From a virus, in the IMG/VR virus record IMGVR_UViG_3300028610_001469, positions 1-61,340 of that record: a stretch of DNA of 61,340 bases; one strand, 5' to 3'. Each line of letters begins with the position of its first letter. The stretch's first letter is position 1. Below are positions 25,591 through 35,461 of the stretch, piece by piece. The notes under the pieces are model-generated. The model made no database searches. It was not told where the DNA came from and was given only the letters and a program-made list of their open reading frames with translations. The position numbers were made by a program, and so were the translations under genes.

Positions 25591-27260
25591 TTAATAGTTT
25601 TAACCTTCAACATACATTCCGTACATTCCTTATTTCCATTAAGGGATATCAATTCTTTGTTGCAAGTGGGGCATTTATCTCTTTTGATATTTTTTGGGGA
25701 AAGCACTTCATTTTTACGAGAACCATTTCTATACATAGCCACCCCTTTACAACCTTCTTTCCATGCTATCATTATTGCTTTACGCATTGTTTTTTTATGA
25801 GTTTTGGTAGGGAAATTAATTGTTTTACTAATGCTCGAATCTATATGCTTTTGTCCCGCAGCCAATATTGCAATGTGCTCTTGCCAAGTTACTTCGTTTG
25901 ACTCATTTGAGGAAACAGCGCATCTGAAGTATGGTTCCGATGAGAGATTATTGCTAAAAGTATAGACCCCTGTCTTGTCATTTCTTATGGTAATCTCGCT
26001 AAAAATGGGTTCTAAGCCACTGGAGCATCCAGCAATTAAACTAACTGTCCCAGTGGGAGGTGCGGTTAATACCGTAATATTTCTTCTGGGGGTTGGCAAC
26101 TTTTTACACATTTTAGGAACACCCAATTCATACCCCATTATCTCTGATTCTTTATACGCTTCTCTTTTCATAAAAGATAAAATATTTTCAAGTTCGCCAA
26201 TTGATTCTTTAGATCCATATGCGATTTCTTTCATCAGGCAATAGTCTGCAAATCCCATTATTCCCAACCCTACACTTCTATTTTCTTGAGCCCACTTTTC
26301 TATTGAAGGAGTGGGGTAGGAAGATTTGCTAATTGTAGAATCTAAAAATCTTATTCCTAATTTTACTGCAATACCTAATTTTTCATAATTCATTTCTTGA
26401 GATGATACAAATTTAGACAAATCAAGAGAACCAAGTGTGCAGATTCCATTTATGGGCAATGGTAATTCTGAACACACGTTGACACAAAATATTTCTTGAC
26501 CTGTGTGTTTATATGGAGAATCATTTATGCGATCCATGAAGAGAATTCCTGGTTCACCGTTTTTCCATGCGCCTTCAACAATCAACCTAAAAACATCTCT
26601 TGCCTTATATTTGTCATATTTTTTACCATCAAATTCTGTCCAATAATCCTCATTGTTGTCAACGGCATTCATAAACTCATCGTCTACCATAACAGATATA
26701 TTCGCATTGGTAAGTTTCCCTTCTTCTGATTTAGAAACTATAAACTTTATTATATCTGGATGCGAAACTTTTTGTGCGAACATAATCGCCATTTCGCGAA
26801 ACCCTGCCCCTTGCGAGAGGACAGTCATGTCGTGAGATATTGTATTGGCAAATTTTATTCCTCCTCCTGCGTATCCATGAGTACTTCCCGCAACTGGATC
26901 TCCTTCTGGGCGAAGCTTGGCTAAGGACGTTCCACATCCCCCTCCTTTTCTTGCAATCAATGCAAAATCAAGTTTAGTTTTATATATACCCCTAATATCA
27001 TCTGGAAAATCAACTACAAAACAGGCACTTAATCCAGCGTCTTTTTTTCCAGCATTTACTAAACAAGGAGAATTGGGAATGAAATATCTATTTTTTATCA
27101 TTTGTCTTGTTAATTCTTTATCTTTCTTTTTAAACTCAGGAATCACATTGTCCACAACTCTATCAACAAGTTGGTTCCATGTTGTTTCCCCCTCCATAAA
27201 ATATCTTTTCTTCAAGATATTCATTGCTGTCTTACTAATTTTTCTCTTTGGTGTGAACAT
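25587..27260 (-). CDS. nrdJ: class II (adenosylcobalamin-dependent) ribonucleotide reductase
   Basis: 557 residues, a compact class II enzyme. PNSPCLVNAG (62-71), GGGCGTS (107-112) and the active-site N-V-C-S-E (Asn261, Cys263, Glu265) are present, and APPTGTVS matches the phosphate-binding loop. The C-terminus has a CPTC...CTEC zinc-type segment typical of class II enzymes. It makes deoxynucleotides independently of oxygen, using vitamin B12. GGAG lies 14-17 nt before the ATG. Confidence 0.9.
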   Translation of the reverse strand: MFTPKRKISKTAMNILKKRYFMEGETTWNQLVDRVVDNVIPEFKKKDKELTRQMIKNRYFIPNSPCLVNAGKKDAGLSACFVVDFPDDIRGIYKTKLDFALIARKGGGCGTSLAKLRPEGDPVAGSTHGYAGGGIKFANTISHDMTVLSQGAGFREMAIMFAQKVSHPDIIKFIVSKSEEGKLTNANISVMVDDEFMNAVDNNEDYWTEFDGKKYDKYKARDVFRLIVEGAWKNGEPGILFMDRINDSPYKHTGQEIFCVNVCSELPLPINGICTLGSLDLSKFVSSQEMNYEKLGIAVKLGIRFLDSTISKSSYPTPSIEKWAQENRSVGLGIMGFADYCLMKEIAYGSKESIGELENILSFMKREAYKESEIMGYELGVPKMCKKLPTPRRNITVLTAPPTGTVSLIAGCSSGLEPIFSEITIRNDKTGVYTFSNNLSSEPYFRCAVSSNESNEVTWQEHIAILAAGQKHIDSSISKTINFPTKTHKKTMRKAIMIAWKEGCKGVAMYRNGSRKNEVLSPKNIKRDKCPTCNKELISLNGNKECTECMLKVKTIK

Positions 27261-27304
27261 TGTTCAATGATTTCTCCTTTATTTTGTAATTTTTAACCTT
27301 TTTA

Positions 27305-27324
27305 AATAAAATGCACATTTTATC
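27305..27324 (-). repeat. recurrent palindromic intergenic element
   Basis: Perfect-arm copy (AATAAAA/TTTTAT) 45 nt upstream of nrdJ, farther from its gene than usual. Confidence 0.6.
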
Positions 27325-27366
27325 TGATTTTTGTTATAGTTAGTGATTGTATTTTTAAAGACTATT

Positions 27367-27588
27367 TTATCCATTTTTTTGTGAATAATCTATATTAACT
27401 CCTGTCTCTAAAACAACCCTGCATTTTTTAGGATTGCTATCATCAATGGCAAGCCTTACATTCAATTTTGCATTATGCCCTTTAATTTCCTCAAAAATTC
27501 TTTCACCCATTCTTTGATAAGCATTTGCTATAGCTATTTTTTTTGCCATAAATCCAAATCCATATTCTTCTTCTTCTCTATATATCAT
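27367..27588 (-). CDS. small protein of the replication operon
   Basis: 73 residues; AAAGGA 6-11 nt before the ATG, which overlaps the stop of the upstream MazG-like gene (ATGA). The middle is helical (AKKIAIANAYQRMGERIFEEIKG) and the end is beta-rich. Not recognised. Confidence 0.5.
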   Translation of the reverse strand: MIYREEEEYGFGFMAKKIAIANAYQRMGERIFEEIKGHNAKLNVRLAIDDSNPKKCRVVLETGVNIDYSQKNG

Positions 27589-27917
27589 TTTCTATCCTTT
27601 GGCAATGTTCTATTATCTATTGAATTATTTAAACTTTTCCATATATTTATGTTTTGACGATTGCAAAATTCAAATAAATTAAACAATAAATCTCCAACAG
27701 AATCAGATAGTTCATTGGTGTCAGATAAATCTTTCTCATATCTAACATCCTCTGCTAAAAATCGTGCAACAAGCTCTCCTAATTCTTCAGTACAAGCTAA
27801 CAATATTAATTCTGTTGGTGTTTGTGTCCATCCATTATGTATATAAACATTTCTAATTTTATCTTGCAAGTTTAATTCAAATTTTTTATTTGTTTCTTTT
27901 TTAAATTTTATGCACAT
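27585..27917 (-). CDS. second MazG-like nucleotide pyrophosphohydrolase
   Basis: 110 residues. CTEELGELVARFLAED and ELSDSVGDLLFNLFEFC provide the E-x-x-E and E-x-x-D metal-binding pairs of the MazG fold in a different sequence context from the 25228 protein. GGAG precedes the ATG. Two MazG enzymes in one nucleotide operon suggest pool sanitation or removal of a particular base or signal nucleotide. Confidence 0.65.
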   Translation of the reverse strand: MCIKFKKETNKKFELNLQDKIRNVYIHNGWTQTPTELILLACTEELGELVARFLAEDVRYEKDLSDTNELSDSVGDLLFNLFEFCNRQNINIWKSLNNSIDNRTLPKDRK

Positions 27918-27927
27918 GTTTTCTCCA

Positions 27928-27947
27928 GATAAAATCTACCTTTTATT
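27928..27947 (-). repeat. recurrent palindromic intergenic element
   Basis: GATAAAA-type copy directly before the TCTGGAG of the 27917 gene; the stop of the gene at 27936 falls inside the element. Confidence 0.7.
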
Positions 27948-28145
27948 CCTGTCTAATTTCAAGCTAAATCCATTTTCACATTTGATTATTCCACATACAC
28001 AATTCCTACATAGGTATATGGGTTTTTCCTTATATCTGGGATATGCAAGAATTTTTATATCTTTCCATTGGGCGTGAATAACTCCAGTCATACAATCTTT
28101 TTTGCGTATTGATTCTCCACATATCTGACATATTTTTTTATTCAT
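27936..28145 (-). CDS. small zinc-binding protein
   Basis: 69 residues with two CxxC pairs (CQICGESI near residue 6 and CRNCVCG near residue 47) that could bind one zinc ion. Its ATG overlaps the end of the polymerase gene. Function unknown. Confidence 0.55.
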   Translation of the reverse strand: MNKKICQICGESIRKKDCMTGVIHAQWKDIKILAYPRYKEKPIYLCRNCVCGIIKCENGFSLKLDRNKR

Positions 28146-31100
28146 TTACAATCCTATCAAACTCTTCTGGTTCAACAACGCTACAGGTATCAATCCACCA
28201 TTCAGTTTTTCCACTTTCATCTTTTATAAATTTTCCATCTTCAAATCTTACAACTGGTTTTTTCTTATATGATCCAACCCATAATATGTCTCCTCCTAAA
28301 AATACGTTGCGATCATAAAGTGCTTTTTGAATCTTGATTGAACCTTGATTGCCATTATTCAGACAGTATGCTTGTAATCTTGGTGAAAATTTAGTCTGTA
28401 GTGACAGCACAAAAATAAATCTTTTATCTATGTTGGGAAATATAGATTGGACATAGCCCAAGATATCTCTATCGAATTCTATTTGTGCAGTTATAGAGAA
28501 TTTTTCATCAGGAATTTCTTCCCATATTTTATATAGTGCCTCAATCCGTTTATTCTTAGTCTTCTCTTTATATTTGCGTGAATATCTGGACTTACCCTCC
28601 AAGAATTCCTTGTAAAACATAAACAACTTTTTGTTTCCACCAAAACATTCAAAGTAATTTATTTTGATTAAATCATAAAACTTTTTAGATGTCTTGCCTA
28701 ATTCCTCTGTGGCAATTAGAAAGTCAACAAATGTGTTGTGTTTTAATAATCCTAATTCATATAAGCCTTCGCCCATGACATGTCTGAATCCTTTGATGCT
28801 GCCCAGGCTAGAAGTTATTTCATTCTTTTCTTTATTGGCAACAATATCTCTGTTGTCTTGTCTAAATCTGAATGGTGGAAATTTTATGCCGTAGGCTTCA
28901 ATGGCTTCTTGTTTAGCTCTGGTTAGACGTTTTTTATGTCCGGCTTTTTCAAGAACTTTTAAAAATACTTCATAAAATTCAAGAGTATAATTTGATTTTA
29001 AATATGCTCCATATAATGAATCACCAGCAACACTTAGAGAATGGGATGCATTAAACCCGTACGCGGAATTGTCATGAACAATTTGCCAAGTCATAAGAGC
29101 AATTTGATGGGCATCGCTTTCTTCCATGCTCTCTGATTGCATTATTTTTCTAGTTATACCTAAAATAAATTCTTTCTCATATTTTAAGACTTTTCCCACA
29201 CGTTTCTTAGCAATGTTTTTAACAACGTCATATGTTTCTGATGTTGGTATCCCTGCGTATTCAAGGACTTGCATTACGTTTTCTTGATACAAAAGATATG
29301 AATGAGGAAATTGAGGTGTTTGAATAAGAGAATCTAGGGACGGAATGCCATATGAAAACGGCTCCCTTGCTTCAAATTGCCTATAATTAGATTGAAACCC
29401 TGGTCGTATAGCAGCTACAAATGCAGAAAGTTCTGCTGGATTTTGCGGTGCATATGCGGCTGCTCGGCCACTTGTATTGGGTTGTTCAAATTGATTGATA
29501 CCCATTGTCCAAGCATTTTTATAAATTTCCCAAACCTTATCGTCATTTTTACATATGTCTATAAGATCTGCAAATTCATGCGGCGCAACATTTATTCTAT
29601 CATATGTCCCATATATAATACCAACAATGGCAACTTTTAATAAATCGTTTTTTAAGAATGAATATGTTTCGGCCCATAATCCATCCATAATGCAACATAG
29701 GTTTTCTTTGATTTTTATCAGTCCAATTTCTTCTGAAATATTACCACTATGCAAGAGAAACGCACAATTATGTATTTTTCCAGTTGCCACAATCCCCAAA
29801 TATTTTTTACTTTCGATTACAAGATCTTGGTATTCATTATCAATATAGTCAAGTAAATCTATATTATCTTTGTCTTCGTCATCAGCATAATATAGCGATT
29901 TTTGATAGTCTCCTATTTGGCCAGATATCTTATTGGCAGTATTGGGATTTATATTTCGGGCCCTGGAAAACATTTTCCATGCAGCTTTTGGTTGCATAGT
30001 ATCAAATGATAGCATAGGATAAGAATGATCTTCACCCAGAGTTTCAACTTGGGCTTGAGCAAACATTTCTTGATTTTCAATGTTGAAATCAATATCTGGC
30101 AAACTACCCGCGTCAAGAATTCTTTCTTTAGTCATAAATCTTTCTGGAAACAATTTAATGGGAGCACTAATTCGATCTATAGTTGTAAAGTCAAGCAATT
30201 TGCAAATGTAAAAGCTTGGGGCTGATCCTCTTCCGCTCAAAGTAATATTTCCCCCTAATTCCTTTCCTCTTTTTATAACCTCATAATCCAACAAAAAATA
30301 GTCTGCCATATTTGTTTCAATAACAATATCCATTTCTTTTTGAATTTCGCTAACATATTTTTCCCACAATTGCTGAGGAACTTTTTCCTTTTCTTCTTTC
30401 CACCTTTTAGATATAATCTCCCACAGCAAATCATTTTTTTCTTCTTGTGTTTTACCAGGGTAAATGGAAGGTAATTTTATATTCTTTGAGAATACAGCAG
30501 ACTTATATTCTTCTACATCAAGAAATGTATTTGTGTTATCAATGGTTTCTTTAATCTGAGCTTTAGAGAGCACATTTTGTTTCTCAAATCTATAGATTAC
30601 CTCTTCTCCGTTAGGATAATCCATATACCATCCAACTTCATCCTCATATTCAATATGTTTAGATAATAAATAATCGTCTCTATCTTTATCTTGATCAGGA
30701 TATATGAAATGCGAATCGCATCCAAAAATAATTTTTATATTATTTTGATTGGCAAGATTTATTATTTTACTATTGATAGCTTTTTGTGCAAAAGTGTTGT
30801 GACTTTGAACCTCTAGAAAAAAACTATTGCCAAAATGTTCAAACATTTGTAGCACAAGTTCATCAGCATCTTCGTATTTCCATATACCAGAAACACATGC
30901 ACTCGTAATCCATACATCATCTTTTGGCAAAGAATACAACAAATCAAAATCAATACGAGCCCTATAATAGAATCCAGTTACATTAGCTTCAGAAATAATC
31001 TTGTTGATTTTTCGTCTGCCGTTTTCATTTTTAGCCAACAAGATTATGTGGGCATTGGTTCTATCTTTTTCAAAACGATCTTTTACAATGTAGGCTTCTG

Positions 31101-31302
31101 TACCAAACAAGAATTTCAAATTGTATTCTTGAGCCAGTTCATAATATTCAATATATCTAGAACACCAGCCATGATTAACAGAAGATATAATTCCATGATC
31201 TAAAGTGACTGCTCTCTGAGCGTATGCCTCTGGAGAAACGGGGGAATCAGGTGTGATTATATTGCTGAAGTAGTCGTGCTTGTGGAAATTCTGGTAGATC
31301 AT
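28138..31302 (-). CDS. dnaE: DNA polymerase III alpha subunit, DnaE type
   Basis: 1054 residues. The N-terminus is a PHP domain (FHKHDYFS, then ISSVNHGWCSRYIEYYELAQE and a later CDSHF). The palm carries the catalytic P-D-I-D-F-N motif near residue 400, equivalent to PDIDxDF, and the GRGSAPSFYICKLL phosphate-binding segment. RGFQSNYRQFEAREPFSYG and the thumb/fingers follow. This is a phage-encoded C-family replicase, less common in phages than A or B family enzymes. Its start lies 3 nt after the stop of the RecB-like nuclease gene. Confidence 0.9.
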   Translation of the reverse strand: MIYQNFHKHDYFSNIITPDSPVSPEAYAQRAVTLDHGIISSVNHGWCSRYIEYYELAQEYNLKFLFGTEAYIVKDRFEKDRTNAHIILLAKNENGRRKINKIISEANVTGFYYRARIDFDLLYSLPKDDVWITSACVSGIWKYEDADELVLQMFEHFGNSFFLEVQSHNTFAQKAINSKIINLANQNNIKIIFGCDSHFIYPDQDKDRDDYLLSKHIEYEDEVGWYMDYPNGEEVIYRFEKQNVLSKAQIKETIDNTNTFLDVEEYKSAVFSKNIKLPSIYPGKTQEEKNDLLWEIISKRWKEEKEKVPQQLWEKYVSEIQKEMDIVIETNMADYFLLDYEVIKRGKELGGNITLSGRGSAPSFYICKLLDFTTIDRISAPIKLFPERFMTKERILDAGSLPDIDFNIENQEMFAQAQVETLGEDHSYPMLSFDTMQPKAAWKMFSRARNINPNTANKISGQIGDYQKSLYYADDEDKDNIDLLDYIDNEYQDLVIESKKYLGIVATGKIHNCAFLLHSGNISEEIGLIKIKENLCCIMDGLWAETYSFLKNDLLKVAIVGIIYGTYDRINVAPHEFADLIDICKNDDKVWEIYKNAWTMGINQFEQPNTSGRAAAYAPQNPAELSAFVAAIRPGFQSNYRQFEAREPFSYGIPSLDSLIQTPQFPHSYLLYQENVMQVLEYAGIPTSETYDVVKNIAKKRVGKVLKYEKEFILGITRKIMQSESMEESDAHQIALMTWQIVHDNSAYGFNASHSLSVAGDSLYGAYLKSNYTLEFYEVFLKVLEKAGHKKRLTRAKQEAIEAYGIKFPPFRFRQDNRDIVANKEKNEITSSLGSIKGFRHVMGEGLYELGLLKHNTFVDFLIATEELGKTSKKFYDLIKINYFECFGGNKKLFMFYKEFLEGKSRYSRKYKEKTKNKRIEALYKIWEEIPDEKFSITAQIEFDRDILGYVQSIFPNIDKRFIFVLSLQTKFSPRLQAYCLNNGNQGSIKIQKALYDRNVFLGGDILWVGSYKKKPVVRFEDGKFIKDESGKTEWWIDTCSVVEPEEFDRIVNE

Positions 31303-31304
31303 TT

Positions 31305-32081
31305 TTATTCGTATGCATCACAAGAGTTGCGAACCCCGCACAGCATCTCGCAGAAATACTTATTACTTTTGTCCGTATTTCCCTCCCACTCTTTCTCTTC
31401 CTTTATTTTTGCAATCGTTCCTGTAAACCAATCAATTGTTTTTTGCATTTCGATTGGATCCACATCAACATCCAAAACATAACCTTCGTTCCTTATGAAC
31501 CACACTTTAATTTTTGTTATATTATAATTTTTACTCTTATTTAAGAAATAAACGTACAAATAAAATTGCCTCATATATCCAGCAATCTTTTTTTCATCGT
31601 ATTTATTTAGTTTCAGTTTGGATGTTTTATAATCCACCAATGTACATTTACCAGTTTCTTTTTCTTTTAAAACCAAGTCTGGTTTTATTACAAGGTTGAC
31701 TCCATCAATTTCAGCATCAATCATTTCTTCAATGCTAATAACATCATATGCACTTAAATCAAAATCAAAGTTAGAAAAGAAATCTAATCCATTTTGTTCA
31801 TATGTGTCTTTCATTCCTTTGGGGTATGGTGGTGGAGGTGTTGCTACTTTTTCTCCAAAGTTATCATCAAAGTATTCTTCTAAATCCCAAAGTTCAAGTT
31901 CACCACTAAAATACTTTTCTAGTATTTCGTGACAAAATAATCCAAAATCAGAAAAGAAATTTGGAACTCTTGGTTCTCTGTCTATATAGGACAAATAAAA
32001 CATCTTTGGACATGTTTCAAATCCATTCACACTGGAATGTGAAAATTTCATGTCGTCTAAAATAAAATCATATTCGCTCAT
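31305..32081 (-). CDS. RecB/Cas4-like PD-(D/E)xK exonuclease
   Basis: 258 residues. Motifs: HSSVNGFETCPKMFYLSYI, FGLFCHEILE, PDLV near residue 150 and VDYKTSK (D-Y-K) about 15 residues later, which make a PD-(D/E)xK nuclease site. One Cys near residue 24 and three near the C-terminus (C-x3-C-x5-C) resemble the iron-sulphur staple of AddB/Cas4-type nucleases. It probably processes DNA ends during phage recombination. Confidence 0.75.
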   Translation of the reverse strand: MSEYDFILDDMKFSHSSVNGFETCPKMFYLSYIDREPRVPNFFSDFGLFCHEILEKYFSGELELWDLEEYFDDNFGEKVATPPPPYPKGMKDTYEQNGLDFFSNFDFDLSAYDVISIEEMIDAEIDGVNLVIKPDLVLKEKETGKCTLVDYKTSKLKLNKYDEKKIAGYMRQFYLYVYFLNKSKNYNITKIKVWFIRNEGYVLDVDVDPIEMQKTIDWFTGTIAKIKEEKEWEGNTDKSNKYFCEMLCGVRNSCDAYE

Positions 32082-32093
32082 TAATTCTCCATA

Positions 32094-34016
32094 TTAGTTC
32101 ATAAAATCAGGTAATTCTTCAGTTAGTCTAGGATTATGTGTGGGCAGTGGCGAACTATCTTTGTTCCATTTATATCTCTTCCATAGTTCTTCTGCGGTAT
32201 GAAAAAATCTATAAGTTTGCGGACAAAAATACAATTGAACTTCATCATTATATCCCGTATATCTATTCTTAAGAACCTCTAATGCCATATCATATTCAAT
32301 TGGTTCTTTCCCAGGTTTGTAATCATTGCTATTGTACTTTAACTCCCCTTCTTTTTCTTTTTTAGTATATCTGTGTGCAGCTAAAATATAATGAGCCCTA
32401 TTTCCCAGATCAGAACTACCAGCAATATCATCAGATACTATTCTTCTGCCAAATTCCGCTATCTTTTTGGGATGGGTTACTAGTATAATTAGTACACCAT
32501 ATAATTCCGCAAGATTTGCCAATTTGACAATAAATTCTTTTTGTAAATCCCACTTGCTTATATTTCCCTCTTGTCCTAAATGAAGTGCCATAAGATTATC
32601 AATTACCCAAACCTTGACGCCAAATCTTTTTGTAACTGCAATGGCTCTATTTAAAATAATATCAATATCATTTTCCATTCCATCAAAATTCCATATTCTT
32701 CCCTGATACCAATCTCTCATTGATTTTCTGGCTTCTGGATTTATAACACGAACAAACTTATTTTTCATCTTAATGTTTTCTCTTCCAGACATAGTGGTTT
32801 CAATCCAATTTCTTATAACTGGATTACTCATTTCTCCTGAAAAGAAAAATACATCATATCCTTGTTCTAGCGCTTCGCAAATAAAGATTTGATTTAAAAT
32901 AGTTGACTTGCCTGATGATTTCAGTCCCGTAAATAGTATTACACTTCCAAAAAGAAATTTATAAATAATATTGTCTAACCCCTTTATACCAGAATATAAT
33001 CCTGGTGCTGATTCAATATCAAAATCATCAACATCTGCCAAATCAACTATATTTTGAATTGGAACTTCTTGTGCGTTTTCAATGCATTTTATAACTTCTA
33101 ACTTCCCAAATAGATGTAGAACTTCATTAATGTCATTTGGTTTAATAATTTTTCCGTCTATCTCTTTTTCTAGATTTTCTGGTATTTCTACAGAAAGAGC
33201 TTCGAGTCTTGGGCAAACCTCTTTTCGCATCTTGATTCCAGATTTATCATTATCTGCCCATACAATAATTTTATTATTTTTATTGAATTGTTTCAAAAAT
33301 CCCCAACATTCTTCTATCCAATCATAGGAATTAGCTCCATGAGGAACTGATACTACATTTTTAAATCCAGCTTCTATGGCAGCCAATCTGTCTGGTGGCC
33401 CTTCGCAAATAAGTAGCGGTTGGGAAGGATCCACTTGGTTGATTCCATATAATAGTGGCATTTTATCGCTTGCTGCTTGCCACCAAAACTTAGGTGTTTT
33501 TTCATCTTTTTTTATTTTGCGTGATGGTCTATATTTTACCATACATAAAACATCATCCAGGTTATAAAAATGAAAGGCCGTATTACCATTAGAATCAGAT
33601 TGTACATTAGCATAATCTAATGTTTTTTTAGAAATCCCTCTTGTTTTCCAATAATTTTCAACACTTATTCTATCATGACCTTTTTCTTCATGAGGATATA
33701 TGTATTCTCTTTGTATATTTTGATTGTCGTAAAAACGATGTTCAATATTTGTTTCATTAAATAATCTTTTTATTGATTTTAAAAATGTTAATTTATAGTA
33801 TTCTTTATAGTGATCAATAATTCCATATACAATACCACAACCAAAACATTTATAGGCATTGTCTTTATAATTCCACTTAAAACTGGCAGTATCTTCATCG
33901 TGAAATGGACAGTGCGAATCTAATGGATCATTCAATCCCAAATCTTCAGCAATAATTTTTGTAGCTCTTTCCCCCATTTTTTCTTTAGCTTCTAGAATCT
34001 TTTCTATTGGAATCAT
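32094..34016 (-). CDS. primase-helicase (DnaG-type primase fused to DnaB-type helicase)
   Basis: 640 residues. Residues ~36-60 form a CHCC zinc site (C36, H39, C57, C60); a TOPRIM domain follows (LLICEGPPDRLAAIEAG near 200, WADNDKSG near 250). A RecA-fold helicase occupies the C-terminal half, with Walker A G-L-K-S-S-G-K-S-T near 370 and a VWVIDNLMA Walker B. Fused primase-helicases of this T7 gp4 / Twinkle type open and prime the replication fork. Confidence 0.85.
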   Translation of the reverse strand: MIPIEKILEAKEKMGERATKIIAEDLGLNDPLDSHCPFHDEDTASFKWNYKDNAYKCFGCGIVYGIIDHYKEYYKLTFLKSIKRLFNETNIEHRFYDNQNIQREYIYPHEEKGHDRISVENYWKTRGISKKTLDYANVQSDSNGNTAFHFYNLDDVLCMVKYRPSRKIKKDEKTPKFWWQAASDKMPLLYGINQVDPSQPLLICEGPPDRLAAIEAGFKNVVSVPHGANSYDWIEECWGFLKQFNKNNKIIVWADNDKSGIKMRKEVCPRLEALSVEIPENLEKEIDGKIIKPNDINEVLHLFGKLEVIKCIENAQEVPIQNIVDLADVDDFDIESAPGLYSGIKGLDNIIYKFLFGSVILFTGLKSSGKSTILNQIFICEALEQGYDVFFFSGEMSNPVIRNWIETTMSGRENIKMKNKFVRVINPEARKSMRDWYQGRIWNFDGMENDIDIILNRAIAVTKRFGVKVWVIDNLMALHLGQEGNISKWDLQKEFIVKLANLAELYGVLIILVTHPKKIAEFGRRIVSDDIAGSSDLGNRAHYILAAHRYTKKEKEGELKYNSNDYKPGKEPIEYDMALEVLKNRYTGYNDEVQLYFCPQTYRFFHTAEELWKRYKWNKDSSPLPTHNPRLTEELPDFMN

Positions 34017-34037
34017 TCATTCTCCCGTATAGAAAAC

Positions 34038-34065
34038 GGCTGGATATTATCCAAACTATCCAGCC
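34038..34065. terminator. hairpin between ssb and primase-helicase genes
   Basis: A 9-bp perfect stem (34038-34046 with 34057-34065) with a 10-nt loop, flanked by GAAAAC/GTTTTC. On the - strand it is followed by GTTTTCT, so it may be an attenuator reducing replicase expression relative to SSB. Confidence 0.5.
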
Positions 34066-34096
34066 ATTTTCAGTTGTTAAAGTTTATTGAGTGATC

Positions 34097-34501
34097 CTAG
34101 AAAGGCAAATCGTCATCATCTCCCTCTACTTGCGGAGGGGTGTCCATTCCACTAGCAGAACCGTCATTATAAGATTCTGCAAATTCCCAGTTGAACACCA
34201 TTAGTTGTGGTTGCTTAGGCCAAGCGCGTTCACCCTCTTTTGTTTCGTATTCTTCCCTGCTTATACCTCCCTTGATTACAACTCTTACCATGTTTTTATC
34301 GCTTGACGCTAATGCCTCTACAAGATCATCTATTTTTTTATAGGCATCTCCAAGCCATCGCGTATAAGTCCAAGATGTGTTCTTATATTTTCCATCTCGT
34401 TTATCTTTTCGCGATGTTGTAAAACGAACAAGAGCAACATTACCGTTATCTTCTTGTACTTCCCAAACTGTTGCAAATTGTCGATCCTGAAATCCAATCA
34501 T
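34097..34501 (-). CDS. ssb: single-stranded DNA-binding protein
   Basis: 134 residues. The body is an OB-type beta-barrel length protein with basic strands (VALVRFTTSRKDKRDGKYKNTSWTYTRWLG), and the last residues D-D-D-D-L-P-F match the acidic protein-interaction tip of bacterial SSB. It is next to the Sak4-like ATPase and the primase-helicase, which is where an SSB is expected. Confidence 0.8.
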   Translation of the reverse strand: MIGFQDRQFATVWEVQEDNGNVALVRFTTSRKDKRDGKYKNTSWTYTRWLGDAYKKIDDLVEALASSDKNMVRVVIKGGISREEYETKEGERAWPKQPQLMVFNWEFAESYNDGSASGMDTPPQVEGDDDDLPF

Positions 34502-35458
34502 TTATTTTGACTCCTTTAAGGGTTTTACATCTTTTAACTCACCAAGAAGACTTTTCAATACTGCGAGATCTTTAATGTTTTTTGGATTACGAAGATATCC
34601 CTTTTTCTTTTGGTCTAATACTGCTACAACCGCTTCATTCTTTGAGCCGCCTAACTCTTTACAGCGATCAATTACTTCATTTGCTAAAGTCTTTACCATT
34701 TCTTTTTCAGTAGGAGGATCATCACGAACTACAGGAATATAAACTGCATCTCCGCTGTTAGCCCATTCAATAATTTGCACTCCATGTTTATCATCAAACA
34801 ATATGTTTCCAAGATCTTCAAAAATGTGTGTATTGTCCTTTTGATAAAGAGCCATATTGTCACTTTGATCAAGTAAAAATGAACAAGTGAATTCGTACTC
34901 AACACCTTCGCGCTGTTTAGGCCCTATCCCAACTTTTCTGATAGAGGTTTTTCCACCAGTAGTTTTTTCTACTTCATATTGATCTTTACCGCGCATTGTT
35001 GCAATGATATGAATGGGGCTATCTGCTATTGCATAAAGAAATTCATTATGTCTTGGCGTTACTTTAGCCCATGCCGCCCAAGTGCCTCCAGCCTGATTGT
35101 GAAGATCTAAACAACCTCCTTTTCCTTCCCATTCGTGCGAAGTAGAGTCGATGATAAGAATTTTATAGTCTTCATCTACAGCGAATTGAATTAATTCAAC
35201 ATATTTTTCTGGATTATGCGGTGCTGCAATGTCCATAATATCATATTCAAATTCGTTAGCATAATATAATCCGCGAGTGCTCTCGTTGTTGGCCATAAGA
35301 ATTCCTGTTTCTTGATCCAATTCTTTTAGCTTAGTTTGCATACCTCTTGCAACTTTTAATGCGCTATAAGTTTTCCCACTTCCAGACGGCCCAATAAGCG
35401 CGACTTTACACCATACCAGTTGTCTTATAGCTTTTTGAATAATAAACTTGTCTGCCAT
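34502..35458 (-). CDS. Sak4-like RecA-fold recombinase / AAA ATPase
   Basis: 318 residues. Walker A is G-P-S-G-S-G-K-T (residues 23-30) and Walker B is ILIIDSTSHEWEG (near residue 100). The ATPase domain of ~220 residues and a C-terminal basic region correspond to the phage AAA_24/Sak4 group that pairs with an adjacent SSB for strand annealing and recombination. The ssb gene follows immediately. Confidence 0.75.
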   Translation of the reverse strand: MADKFIIQKAIRQLVWCKVALIGPSGSGKTYSALKVARGMQTKLKELDQETGILMANNESTRGLYYANEFEYDIMDIAAPHNPEKYVELIQFAVDEDYKILIIDSTSHEWEGKGGCLDLHNQAGGTWAAWAKVTPRHNEFLYAIADSPIHIIATMRGKDQYEVEKTTGGKTSIRKVGIGPKQREGVEYEFTCSFLLDQSDNMALYQKDNTHIFEDLGNILFDDKHGVQIIEWANSGDAVYIPVVRDDPPTEKEMVKTLANEVIDRCKELGGSKNEAVVAVLDQKKKGYLRNPKNIKDLAVLKSLLGELKDVKPLKESK

Positions 35459-35461
35459 ACT